In this document: piece by piece, positions 36,788 to 47,205 of the stretch | How positions within the stretch are numbered: position 1 is the first letter of the stretch | How the letters are laid out: the number at the start of each line of letters is the position of its first letter | DNA from: Alphaproteobacteria bacterium | Lineage (GTDB): Bacteria; Pseudomonadota; Alphaproteobacteria; Kiloniellales; DSM-21159 | NCBI GenBank assembly: GCA_030433005.1 | Contig: JAUILQ010000022.1 | Location: 18,365 to 82,364, forward strand | Reading direction: 5' to 3' | Length of the DNA: 64,000 nucleotides | Notes under the pieces: model-generated | Seen by the model: only the letters and a program-made list of their open reading frames with translations | What the model was told of the DNA's origin: nothing | The model's database searches: none | Made by a program: the position numbers and the translations under genes

Positions 36788-37951
36788 TCAGGGCAGCATG
36801 GCGACCGCGGCGACCAGAAAGGCCAAGTCGTTCGTCCGGTTGACCAGCGTGTCGCCCGACTGCCGCCGCTGCGGATTCTCGATCACCGCGCGGGCGTTCT
36901 TCTCCACGAACGCCCGGATCGCCGGGTTCTGCAGATCCGCCTCGAGGCTGGCATTCTCGCGATAGGCGTTGAGCAGGTAGCGCAGGTAGACGGCCGGCCC
37001 GGTCCAGTAGTCGTCGTCGTCGCCGCCCGGCGCGGGCTCCGGCGTCCAGGGCTTCAGGAGGCCGCTGTCGGCCTCGACCAGATAGTCCTGGGTGCCGGCG
37101 ATCAGACGCCTGGCGAGCCGCAGCATCGCCGCATACTCCGGCGAGGCTTCGCCGAGGTTGCGCATGCGCGCCACGAGAGCGCCCAGGACCAGACCCTGGT
37201 CGCCGGCCCAGGCCAGGTCCGGCCGGTAGGCGGCGTCGGTGACCTTGCCGGCGGCCGGGCCGAAGGTGCCGACACGCTCGCGCACCACGGCGCGCTCGAC
37301 CGGCGGTCCGCCATAGGCGTAGAGCAGGGCGAGCCGGGCATCGGGGAGACCGAACCAGCTCGTGAGGAAGCCGTACTCCTTCTCGGCCAGGGACCAGATG
37401 GCGGGGTCGCGGAACGCCGGGTCGAGGTGGAGGCGCTGACCGAGCGTCAGGAAGAGCGCGTTGGTGACGGTGTTCTGCCGGCCGCACAGGCCGTCGCGCG
37501 CCGTCGGGCCGGGATTGCAGGCTTCGTCGATCCAATGGTTCCAGACGCCGCCGTCGAACAGCGGGCGATAGTCGGCGAAGCGCTTCTGGTCGGCCTTGGC
37601 CCAGCCGAAGGGCGCATAGCCCGCCATCTTGTCCCAGCACTCGCGGGCGATCTCGCGGAAGGTGGCGTCGTGGCCGTCGAAGAGGTTCGACAATGCGGCG
37701 CGCTCGCCGGCGATGCCCCACCAGCCGAAATCGTCGTACCAGGCGCCGCCGCCCTCCCGGTACTTCGCGACGGCGCGCTCGGCGAAGGCCTGGGCGTCGC
37801 CGGCGTCGACCTCGAGGAAGTAGTCGAGCGCGCTGTCGAAGGCGTGGCCAGAGCGCCAGAAGAACACCTTCGGCTCGTCCAGGAAGGCGGCCTTCCACTC
37901 GGCGTAGGTCGCCTTGGCCGCGGCCCGGTAGTCGTCCCTCGACGCCGTCAT
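36788..37951 (-). CDS. (alpha/alpha)6-barrel protein, GH76-like
   Basis: 387 residues. Rich in aromatic residues, with AWYDDFGWWGIAGERAAL near residue 70. Adjacent Asp-Asp in a WYDDxxWW context is the catalytic signature of GH76 alpha-1,6-mannanases, and CNPGPTARDGLCGRQNTVTNALF and GGVWNHWIDEACN fit a six-hairpin glycosidase. No signal peptide, so it may be cytosolic, which is unusual for GH76. The barrel assignment is by motif only. Convergent with the amidohydrolase; divergent from the acetyl-CoA-synthetase operon. Confidence 0.6.
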   Translation of the reverse strand: MTASRDDYRAAAKATYAEWKAAFLDEPKVFFWRSGHAFDSALDYFLEVDAGDAQAFAERAVAKYREGGGAWYDDFGWWGIAGERAALSNLFDGHDATFREIARECWDKMAGYAPFGWAKADQKRFADYRPLFDGGVWNHWIDEACNPGPTARDGLCGRQNTVTNALFLTLGQRLHLDPAFRDPAIWSLAEKEYGFLTSWFGLPDARLALLYAYGGPPVERAVVRERVGTFGPAAGKVTDAAYRPDLAWAGDQGLVLGALVARMRNLGEASPEYAAMLRLARRLIAGTQDYLVEADSGLLKPWTPEPAPGGDDDDYWTGPAVYLRYLLNAYRENASLEADLQNPAIRAFVEKNARAVIENPQRRQSGDTLVNRTNDLAFLVAAVAMLP

Positions 37952-38179
37952 CGCTGCTCTCCCTCCTGCCGACCGCTCGGCAGACCGGCCTGGGCCGAGC
38001 ATGCAGGCGATCGGCCGGCGGGGCAATTTTAGAGCGACTAAAGGAACAGGTTTTTGCCCCCTATGGGCGTGCGAGGCGACTTGCCCGCGCGTCTCGCGGG
38101 GGCCGGCTTGACGCAGGTCATTTCCCGCCGCGGCGGCGCCCGGCAGGCTCGTGATCCTGGAGGAGACGGGGAGCGGGCG

Positions 38180-39960
<1,781 letters not shown>

Positions 39961-39964
<4 letters not shown>

Positions 39965-41019
39965 CCGCAGACCCGCCTGCCGCGTCCCCGCCATCGTCAT
40001 CGCCGCGGCCGGCCGAGGATCCGCGGGCGCCGCGCCCGCACCTCAGCCGCGCGCACCTGCTGGCGCTGCTCGAGCAGATGCTGCGAATCCGGCGCTTCGA
40101 GGACCGCTGCGCCGAGCTCTACAGCTACGAGAAGATCCGCGGCTTCCTGCATCTCTACGACGGCGAGGAGGCGGTGGCGGTCGGCGCGATGCGGGCGCTC
40201 GCGCCGGAGGACGCCGTGGTCGCGACCTACCGCGAGCACGGCCACGCGCTGGCGCGCGGCGTGCCGATGACGACGGTCATGGCCGAGCTGTTCGGCAAGC
40301 AGGAGGGCTGCAGCCGCGGCCGCGGCGGCTCGATGCACCTCTTCGACAAGGCGACGCGCTTCTACGGCGGCAATGCCATCGTCGGCGGCGGCCTGCCGCT
40401 CGCCGCCGGCCTCGCCCTGGCCCACAAGCTGCGCGGCGAACCGGCCGTGGTCGCATGCTTCTTCGGCGAGGGCGCCTCGGCCGAGGGCGCCTTCCACGAG
40501 ACGCTGAACCTGGCGGCGCTCTGGACGCTGCCGGTGCTGTTCGTCTGCGAGAACAACCGCTACGCCATGGGCACGGCGCTGCGCTACGAGGAGTCCGAGC
40601 AGCAGATCGCGCGCAAGGCCGCGAGCTACAACCTGGCCGCGGTCACGGTCGACGGCATGGACGTCGTCGCCATGGAGGCGGCGACGCGCGAGGCGGCGAC
40701 GGCGATCCGCCGCGGCGGCGGCCCGCGCTTCATCGAGGCCGAGACCTACCGCTTCCGCGCCCACTCGATGTTCGACGCCCAGCTCTACCGCGACAAGGAG
40801 GAGGTCGAGGCGTGGCGCGCCAAGGGCCCGATCCGGCGCTTCCGGAGCTGGCTGGAGCAGGCCGGCCTGCTGCACCCGCGGGACCTGGAGGAGATCGAGG
40901 CGCGCATCGCGGCCGAGATCGAGGAGGCGGTGCGCTTCGCCGAGGCCGGCAGCTGGGAGCCGCTCGAGGACCTGGAGCGCTTCGTGACCAGCGCGCCGGC
41001 AGCGGAGACGGCGCCATGA
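39961..41019 (+). CDS. 2-oxoacid dehydrogenase E1 alpha subunit
   Basis: 352 residues. TPP-binding motif [12 protein letters not shown] ... CENN, with GEG as in branched-chain oxoacid dehydrogenase rather than [36 protein letters not shown] is shared with PdhA/AcoA proteins, and [21 protein letters not shown] carries the phosphorylation-loop region. Forms a heterotetramer with the next gene product and decarboxylates a 2-oxoacid or acetoin. Substrate cannot be decided from sequence: pyruvate, acetoin and branched-chain acids remain possible. Confidence 0.88.
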
Positions 41020-42002
41020 GCACGGCCCTGGAAACGACCTATCGCGAGTGCGTGCGCGAGGCCATCCGCGACGCCCTGCAGCGCGACCCGCGGGTCTTCC
41101 TGATGGGCGAGGACGTCGGCCACTACGGCGGCTGCTACGCCGTCTCCAAGGGCCTGCTCGCCGAGTTCGGCGAGGAGCGGATCCGCGACACGCCGCTGTC
41201 GGAGAACGGCTTCACCGGCATCGGCATCGGCGCCGCCCTGGGCGGCCTCCGGCCGATCGTCGAGATCATGACGGTCAACTTCAGCTTCCTGGCGCTCGAC
41301 CAGATCATCAACAACGCCGCGACCCTGCTGCACATGTCGGGCGGCGCCTTCAACGTGCCGCTGGTGATTCGCATGGCGACCGGCGCCGGGCGCCAGCTCG
41401 CCGCGCAGCATTCGCACTCGATGGAGGGCTGGTACGCCCACATCCCAGGCCTGAGGGTGCTGACGCCGGCGACCCTGGAGGATGCCCGCGGCATGCTCTG
41501 GACGGCGCTCGAGGATCCCGACCCGGTGCTGATCTTCGAGCATGTCATGCTCTACAACCGTGCCGGCAGCCTGGCCGCCGATGCCGGCCCGGTCGATATC
41601 GAGCGGGCGGCGGTGCGCCGGGAGGGCGGCGACGTCACGCTGCTGACCTACGGCGGCGCCCTCCACAAGACCCTGGAGGCCGCCGAGGCGCTGGCCGCCG
41701 AGGGCATCTCGGCCGAGGTCGTCGACCTGCGCGTGCTGCGGCCGCTCGACGAGGCGACGATCGTCGCCAGCGTCGCCAGGACCCGCCGGGCCGTGGTCGT
41801 CGACGAGGGCTGGCGCTCGGGCGGCGTCTCGGCCGAGATCGCGACGCGGATCATGGAGCGGGCCTTCTGGGAGCTCGACGCGCCGGTCGAGCGGGTCTGC
41901 GGGGCCGAGGTGCCGATTCCCTATCCCGCCCACCTGGAGCAGGCGGCCTTGCCGCAGGTTGCGGGTATCGTCGCCGCGGCCAGGCGCACGCTGGGCCGTT
42001 GA
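41016..42002 (+). CDS. 2-oxoacid dehydrogenase E1 beta subunit
   Basis: 328 residues. ATG overlaps the E1 alpha stop. The N-terminal [32 protein letters not shown] is typical of PdhB-like transketolase domains; the conserved Glu of LMGEDVG contacts [47 protein letters not shown] and the C-terminal [19 protein letters not shown] complete the match. Pairs with E1 alpha; 13 bases separate it from the E2 gene. Confidence 0.9.
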   Translation: MSTALETTYRECVREAIRDALQRDPRVFLMGEDVGHYGGCYAVSKGLLAEFGEERIRDTPLSENGFTGIGIGAALGGLRPIVEIMTVNFSFLALDQIINNAATLLHMSGGAFNVPLVIRMATGAGRQLAAQHSHSMEGWYAHIPGLRVLTPATLEDARGMLWTALEDPDPVLIFEHVMLYNRAGSLAADAGPVDIERAAVRREGGDVTLLTYGGALHKTLEAAEALAAEGISAEVVDLRVLRPLDEATIVASVARTRRAVVVDEGWRSGGVSAEIATRIMERAFWELDAPVERVCGAEVPIPYPAHLEQAALPQVAGIVAAARRTLGR

Positions 42003-42015
42003 GGAGCCGGGGCCG

Positions 42016-43239
42016 ATGGCTGACATCGTCATGCCCTCGCTCGGCGCCGACATGGAGAGCGGCCGCCTCGCCCAGTGGCTGATCAAGCCGGGCGACCGCA
42101 TCGCGCGCGGCGACGTCATCGCCGTCGTCGAGACCCAGAAGGGCGCGATCGAGATCGAGGCCTTCGAAGCCGGCACGGTCGCCGGCCTGGCGATCGGCGA
42201 GGGCGAGGAGGTACCGGTCGGCGCGGTGATCGCGCGCCTCGAGGCACCGGGCGAAGAGGCCGCCGGCGCCGAACCGGCGGCGGCCGAACCCGCGAGCGCC
42301 GCCTCGCCGGCTCCGGTCGAGCCTGCCGGGCCGCCGCTCCGGGAGCCGGCTGCCGCACCCGCGCCGCGTCCCGACGGGGCACGGCGGCGCGTCTCCCCGG
42401 CGGCCCGCACGCTGGCGGCCAGGCTCGGCCTCGACCTCGCCGGGCTCGGGCCGGGCAGTGGTCCCGGGGGTGCGGTGGTCAGCGGCGACGTGCGCCGTGC
42501 CGCGGAGGCGGTGCGCGCAGCCGGGCCGCCGGCTGCGCCGCCGCAGGGGGCGCGTGCGGCCGGCCTCGACCTCGAGGAGATGCGCAAGGCGATCGCCGCC
42601 GCCATGGCGCGCTCGAAACGCGAGATCCCGCACTACTACCTCGTGCAGGTCGTGGACCTGCAGGCGGCCTCCGACTGGCTGGCGGCGCGCAACGCCGAGC
42701 GGTCGCCCGAAGCGCGGCTGCTGATCGCCGTGCTGCTGCTGAAGGCGAGCGCCCTGGCGCTGCGCGAGCACGGCGCCTTCAACGGCACCTGGGAGGACGG
42801 CGCCTTCCGGCCCGGCGCCGGCATCCACATCGGCAACGCCGTCGCGATCCGCGGCGGCGGCCTCGTCGCGCCGGCGATTCACGACGTCGACCGGCTCGAC
42901 CTCGAGACGCTGATGGCGAAGCTGCGCGACCTGGTAACGCGCGCCCGGCGCGGCGGCCTGCGCTCCTCGGAGCTCAGCGATCCGACGGTCACGGTCTCGA
43001 GCCTCGGCGAGCGCGGCGTCGACCGCCTGCTTGGGGTCATCTATCCGCCGCAGGTCGCGCTGCTCGGCTTCGGCCGCGTCGGCGAGCGCGTCCTGGCGCG
43101 CGACGGCGTCGCGGTCGTGCGCCAGAGCGTCGAGCTCTCGCTCGCCGCCGACCACCGGGTCAGCGACGGACACAGCGGCGGCCTGTTCCTGCGCCGCATC
43201 GCCGATCTGCTTCAGGAGCCCGACAGACTATTAGCCTGA
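42016..43239 (+). CDS. dihydrolipoamide acyltransferase E2 component
   Basis: 407 residues. One lipoyl domain (residues 1-80) with lipoylated Lys42 in ETQKGAIEI, an Ala/Pro/Glu-rich linker, a peripheral subunit-binding domain (RRVSPAARTLAARLGLDLAGLG, about residues 123-160), and a catalytic domain ending in DHRVSDGHSGGLFLRRI, where DHRVSDG is the HxxxDG active site. Transfers the acyl group from lipoate to CoA. The gene overlaps the next one out of frame by about 10 bases. No E3 (lipoamide dehydrogenase) is encoded in the operon. Confidence 0.9.
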   Translation: MADIVMPSLGADMESGRLAQWLIKPGDRIARGDVIAVVETQKGAIEIEAFEAGTVAGLAIGEGEEVPVGAVIARLEAPGEEAAGAEPAAAEPASAASPAPVEPAGPPLREPAAAPAPRPDGARRRVSPAARTLAARLGLDLAGLGPGSGPGGAVVSGDVRRAAEAVRAAGPPAAPPQGARAAGLDLEEMRKAIAAAMARSKREIPHYYLVQVVDLQAASDWLAARNAERSPEARLLIAVLLLKASALALREHGAFNGTWEDGAFRPGAGIHIGNAVAIRGGGLVAPAIHDVDRLDLETLMAKLRDLVTRARRGGLRSSELSDPTVTVSSLGERGVDRLLGVIYPPQVALLGFGRVGERVLARDGVAVVRQSVELSLAADHRVSDGHSGGLFLRRIADLLQEPDRLLA

Positions 43240-43481
43240 CCGACGCGCAGCTGCGCACCGCCGTGCTGGAGGAACTGGCCCGGATCGCCCCCGAAGCCGA
43301 CCTGGAGAGCCTGGCGCCCGCCGGCGACCTCCGGGACGAGCTCGACATCGACTCGATGGACCACCTGAACCTGATGATCGCGCTGCACCGGCGGCTCGGC
43401 GTGGAGATCCCCGAGCGCGACTATCCCAGGCTGCTGAGCCTCGATGCGGCGGTCGCCTACCTCCGCACGCGGGGCGCGTGA
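43230..43481 (+). CDS. acyl carrier protein, non-canonical start
   Basis: About 83 residues if begun at ATT 43230. Carrier fold: helix I DAQLRTAVLEELARIAPEAD, then phosphopantetheine site Ser42 in DELDIDSMDHLNLMIALHRRLGV, then IPERDYPRLLSLDAAVAYLRT. No ATG, GTG or TTG precedes helix I in frame; ATT (43230, with AGGAG 12 bases before) or CTG (43236) are the only openings, and GTG 43263 would delete half of helix I. It overlaps the E2 gene, suggesting coupling. Which acyl group it carries is unknown. Confidence 0.8.
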   Translation: MSLTDAQLRTAVLEELARIAPEADLESLAPAGDLRDELDIDSMDHLNLMIALHRRLGVEIPERDYPRLLSLDAAVAYLRTRGA

Positions 43482-43497
43482 CGCCGGCGGGGCCGCG

Positions 43498-44058
43498 CTA
43501 CTCTGTCGGCAGCGCGCCGCTCGTCCGGCCGGCCTGGCGCTTGTCGATCTTCTCGGCGATTTCGCGGTGCTTGCGCAGGATCGGCCGCTGGTCGGCGGCA
43601 TAGACCTGAACCGGCGTCTCGGGTGCCTGGGCGTGCTCCGCATAGCGGGTCAGCAGGCGGTCGTGGCTCTCGACCATCCGGTCGACGTAGGCCTCGGCCG
43701 GGCTGCGCTCGGTCTGTTCGGCCGCGCGCTCCCGAGCCGCGACCGCGTCCCGGCCGGCCGCCGCGTCGGCGGCGGTCTCGGACAGCGCCAGGTCCTGAGC
43801 GCCGGCAGCCTCCCGCAGCTGCCGCAGAGCCTCCTCGTGATCGGAGATCATGCGTTCGGCGAAGTTCCGGACCTTGCTGTCCTCGACGTCGTCGACGACC
43901 TCGCGGGCCAGCGCGATCTGCCGGCGGTTCGCGTCCGCCGCCCAGTCGACGAAGGCCTGGTCGGTCATCGCCTTGGACGCCTCGGCGGCGCTCGCGGCGG
44001 GGGCGAGCGGCGCCAGCAGCAGGGCCGCCGTCGCCGCGGTCAGGAATGCCTGTCTCAT
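43498..44058 (-). CDS. exported DUF4142 protein
   Basis: 186 residues. Signal peptide MRQAFLTAATAALLLAPLAPAASA with cleavage near residue 24. The mature part is a ferritin-like helical bundle typical of DUF4142: FVDWAADANRRQIALAREVVDD, SKVRNFAERMISDHEEALRQL, and the C-terminal MVESHDRLLTRY block. Periplasmic; function unknown in the family. Convergent with the dehydrogenase operon, only 16 bases from the carrier-protein stop, and 115 bases downstream of the sugar ABC permease on the same strand. Confidence 0.83.
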   Translation of the reverse strand: MRQAFLTAATAALLLAPLAPAASAAEASKAMTDQAFVDWAADANRRQIALAREVVDDVEDSKVRNFAERMISDHEEALRQLREAAGAQDLALSETAADAAAGRDAVAARERAAEQTERSPAEAYVDRMVESHDRLLTRYAEHAQAPETPVQVYAADQRPILRKHREIAEKIDKRQAGRTSGALPTE

Positions 44059-44173
44059 CTGGCCTCGCTCCTGGATCTCGCTGCCGCCGCGCGGCGCCTG
44101 GGCGCCGCACGGCTCTCACGGGCGAGAACAGGTGAACGGCGGCCGCGTTCCAGGAGCGCCTGCGCGGCGCGCC

Positions 44174-45127
44174 CTACTCCTTGACCGCGCCGGTCATGCT
44201 CGAGACGTAGTACTCGACGAAGAAGGAGTAGAGGATCGCCACCGGCAGCGAGCCCATCAGCGCGCCGGCCATCAGCGAGCCCCAGTGGTAGACGTCGCCC
44301 TCGACCAGCTCGGTGATGACGCCGACCGGCACGGTCTTGTGCTCCGACGAAGAGATGAAGGTGAGCGCGTAGATGAACTCGTTCCACGACAGCGTGAAGG
44401 CGAAGATGCCGGCCGAGATCAGGCCGGGCACCGCCAGCGGCAGGATGATCTTGACCAGGATCTGCAGGCGCGTCGCGCCGTCGATCAGCGCGCACTCCTC
44501 CAGCTCGTAGGGGATCGAGCGGAAGTAGCCCATCAGCAGCCAGGTGCAGAAGGGGATCAGGATCGTCGGGTAGGTCAGGATCAGCGCCAGCGTGCTGTCG
44601 AACAGGCCGTAGGCGAAGACGATCGTGGCCAGCGGGATGAACAGGATCGAGGGCGGCACCAGGTAGGCCAGGAAGATCAGCATGCCGGTGACGCGCGAGC
44701 CGCGGAAGCGCAGCCGCTCGATCGCGTAGGCGGCGCAGACCGCGCAGAACAGCGAGATGAAGGTCGCCACGACCGAGACCAGCATCGTGTTCCACAGCCA
44801 GGTCGGGTAGCTGGTCTCGAAGAACAGCTTGTTGACGTTGTCGAGCGTCGGCTGGACCACCCAGAAGGGACTGAAGTCCTGGAAGTTGTAGAGCTCCTCG
44901 TTCGATTTGAAGGTCGTGATCGCCATCCAGTAGAAGGGGAACAGCAGCACGAACAGGAAGACCAGCAGCGGCAGGTAGACCGTCACCAGCTTGCGCGGCA
45001 GCGAGACCAGGTAGTCCATGCCCTCGCCGCCGTCGCCGCCGCGGCCCTTGCGCTTCGGCCCGTCGCGCGCGACCCCGGTCTCGGTCGCCCGCTGCGGGCT
45101 CGGGGTGGTGGTCGTCGTGTCGGACAT
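44174..45127 (-). CDS. carbohydrate ABC permease (MalG/UgpE-like)
   Basis: 317 residues. Cytosolic Ser/Thr-rich N-terminus, then six membrane helices and the EAA loop in LEECALIDGATRLQILVKIILPLAVPG. Ends FFVEYYVSSMTGAVKE, typical of MalG-like subunits. Should pair with a MalF-like partner, but the partner immediately upstream is truncated by a transposon remnant, and no binding protein or ATPase is present in the window. The transporter is probably dead as encoded here unless a partner exists elsewhere. Confidence 0.9.
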   Translation of the reverse strand: MSDTTTTTPSPQRATETGVARDGPKRKGRGGDGGEGMDYLVSLPRKLVTVYLPLLVFLFVLLFPFYWMAITTFKSNEELYNFQDFSPFWVVQPTLDNVNKLFFETSYPTWLWNTMLVSVVATFISLFCAVCAAYAIERLRFRGSRVTGMLIFLAYLVPPSILFIPLATIVFAYGLFDSTLALILTYPTILIPFCTWLLMGYFRSIPYELEECALIDGATRLQILVKIILPLAVPGLISAGIFAFTLSWNEFIYALTFISSSEHKTVPVGVITELVEGDVYHWGSLMAGALMGSLPVAILYSFFVEYYVSSMTGAVKE

Positions 45128-45198
45128 CGTCGCTCCTCGTCGTCGGCCGTCGCGGCCTTGTCCTTACGCCCGCGTCCTTGCGCCCGCGGGGGCGTCGC

Positions 45199-45818
45199 TC
45201 AGTCCTGGCCGCCCTGCTGCCAGCGTCGGCGCTGCAGGCCGAAGTAGCTGAACAGGATCGCCGCCAGCAGGAACGGGATCATGGCGACCGCGATCGCCGC
45301 GCCCTCGCCGAGCTGGCCGCCCGGGATCGCGCGCTGGAAGCTCAGCGTCGCCATCAGGTGCGTGGCGTTGAGCGGTCCGCCGCGGGTCAGCACGTAGATC
45401 AGCTGGAAGTCGGTGAAGGTGAACAGCACCGAGAAGGTCATGACCACCGCGATGATCGGCGTCAGCAGCGGCAGCGTGACGTAGCGGAAGCGCTGCCAGG
45501 AGTTGGCGCCGTCGATCGTCGCCGCCTCGTGGAGCGAGGGCGAGATGGTCTGCAGCCCGGCGAGCAGCGTGATCGCCACGAAGGGGATGCCGCGCCAGGT
45601 GTTGGCCGCGATGACGCTGGCCCGCGCGTTGTCCATGTCGCCGAGGAAGTTGATGTTCTCGGTGATCAGGTCGAGCCGCAGCAGGACCCAGGAGATGATC
45701 GAGAACCGGCTTTCGTGGATCCACCATAAGGCGATGCCCGAGAGCACCGTCGGCACGATGCAGGGCGCCTTGAAGGGCAGATGCTCGTTGAGCAGCAGCG
45801 CCAGCCTGAGGCCGAGCC
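45199..45818 (-). pseudogene. truncated carbohydrate ABC permease (MalF-like)
   Basis: About 206 codons of the C-terminal part: GLRLALLLNEHLPFKAPCIV, then PTVLSGIALWW and the EAA loop LHEAATIDGANSWQRFRYVTLPLL, ending QQGGQD. Frame is intact from the junction at about 45810-45818 to the stop, but the N-terminal third (signal-like helix and first membrane segments, roughly 90-100 residues) is missing, replaced by the IS481 remnant. No ribosome site or start of its own. Upstream binding-protein and ATPase genes may have been lost in the same event. Confidence 0.85.
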
Positions 45819-46476
45819 GTTGTCAGCCATGATGCGTTCGGCGGCGAAGCCGTATCGGGCGAACCAGGTCAGGGTGCGCTGGAAGAACGCGACGGCGGTG
45901 GCCTTGCGCGCGTCGTGCAGCAGCTCTGCATAGGGGAGCCGGCTCGTGTCATCGACGAAGACGTGCAGATGGTCCCAGCCGATGCCGCGGTTGCGGAGCA
46001 TGCCGACATGGAGGCAGGCGATGCGGTGGCCCAGGTCGCCGATGCGGCCGCGCTTCTTGGTGTCGATGTGGATCAGCTCGCCGGGCCCCACGCGCTGGTA
46101 GCGCATGACCGCGACCTTGGACTCGACGGCCTCACGGCGCCCCAGGCCGAGCCGGGGCTAAATCATGCCGACAGTCGAGACCGGCCGGCCCAGGCGGCTG
46201 GCGATCACCGGCTCGCTCAGCCGCTATCGCCGCAAGGCATCGATCTCTTGCTCGGCTGCCGCCGCCAGCCGCCGTCGGCTGCGCGATGCGGCCGCGCGGA
46301 GCGATCGAGCAAGCCGACCGCGCCCTTGCCGGCAACGCGGTCGCGCCACTTGCGCACCTAACGGATCGACACCCCTGCGCCGCGGAAACCGCCGAAAGGC
46401 TCCAAACGGCCGGCAAGTGTTCGATCATTAGCATCCGACCATGCGGGGTCGTGCGCCCTTTCTCATGGACGTTCAT
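45816..46476 (-). pseudogene. IS481-family transposase, frameshifted and truncated
   Basis: Begins MNVHEKGRTTPHGRMLMIEHLP (start at 46476). After AVSAAQG the frame shifts: the expected VRKWRDRVAGKGAVGLLDRS helix-turn-helix is readable only in another frame with a stop. The integrase-core part is readable again from 46106 (ELIHIDTKKRGRIGDLGHRI, GWDHLHVFVDDTSRLPYAELL) up to RIMADNGSA, where the sequence ends at the permease junction. The last catalytic Glu region is missing. Clearly dead. Confidence 0.85.
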
Positions 46477-46561
46477 CCGGGGCTGCGGAAGCTCGCTGTT
46501 TGGTCTTGCAGCCCCAGATTGCCGCCCAAACCTCGGGGAAACAACCTCAATAGCCCGGACA
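45816..46561 (-). mobile_element. IS481-family element remnant
   Basis: Remnant of an IS481-type element. The N-terminal end is preserved, and TGTCCGGGCTATTGAGG (read on the minus strand, beginning at 46561) is a plausible terminal repeat. The opposite end is cut off at the permease junction near 45816, so no full terminal pair or target duplication can be shown. Confidence 0.7.
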
Positions 46562-47205
46562 TCTAGGCCAGGGTGTTTTCCGGTTTCGGCACAACCGGAG
46601 TCGCATCCGCGGGGCGAGGGCCTCGCCACGTTGCGCACCGTGGTCATTGGGTTACGGGCGAGGCTCGCACGTGCTGCTCCGCTGCCACTACTCGGCCCGC
46701 TTGATCGCCATCGAAGAAGAGACCTCTAAACGGCTTTCCGAATACAGTCGAACTATGCCGCAGCTACCACTGCCCGTACGAGCCGGTCCCGGATGTCCAT
46801 CGAAAGATGACACGTCATGCTGGCCGGCTTGTCTCGGTAGCCTCCATCTTGAAACAAACTCCCCAGCACACTTAAAATTACTCCCCATATCGGTTCATAA
46901 ATTATCACTATTATCTACGATTTTTCTGCGTCACTCATTTTATCATTATCTTTAGGTCTCCGCTCTCGAATACCCCGAGAGAGCAGCGGGACCTGCCCCA
47001 ACCTGGCAGCCGTCACCTTCTTCCCTCAGGCTGCCGGGTGTTGCCCCGGGAGAGACGCATTTTTCGTCGCTCCCGGGGCGTTTCGATACAAGTATCACTT
47101 TAAACACCCTAGAAAATCGCCTTTTAGGCTTCTGATTTTTCGTTTCTTGTCGAGTTCTGCGGAATGTTTTGTCGTTTCGTTTTTCCTCCATGGACAAGAG
47201 TGGTG
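46562..47205. other. 644-base non-coding region with hairpins
   Basis: Between the IS481 remnant and the ParA-like gene. GC content falls along it, from chromosomal to distinctly AT-rich at 46880-46960. Short open frames on both strands show no recognisable family. Two strong hairpins lie near its end: GGCAGCC/GGCTGCC at 47005-47035 and a 10-bp GCCCCGGGAG stem at 47043-47079. It probably holds the promoter and leader of the ParA-like gene. Confidence 0.5.
47005..47079 (+). terminator. double-hairpin leader, possible terminator or RNA element
   Basis: Hairpin 1: 7-bp perfect stem, 17-base loop. Hairpin 2: 10-bp perfect stem GCCCCGGGAG, one mismatch, four more pairs GACG/CGTC around a CATTTTT loop. 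No long U tract follows, so it may be an attenuator, a transcript end or a structured leader rather than a simple terminator. It lies 126 bases before the ParA-like start. Confidence 0.4.
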
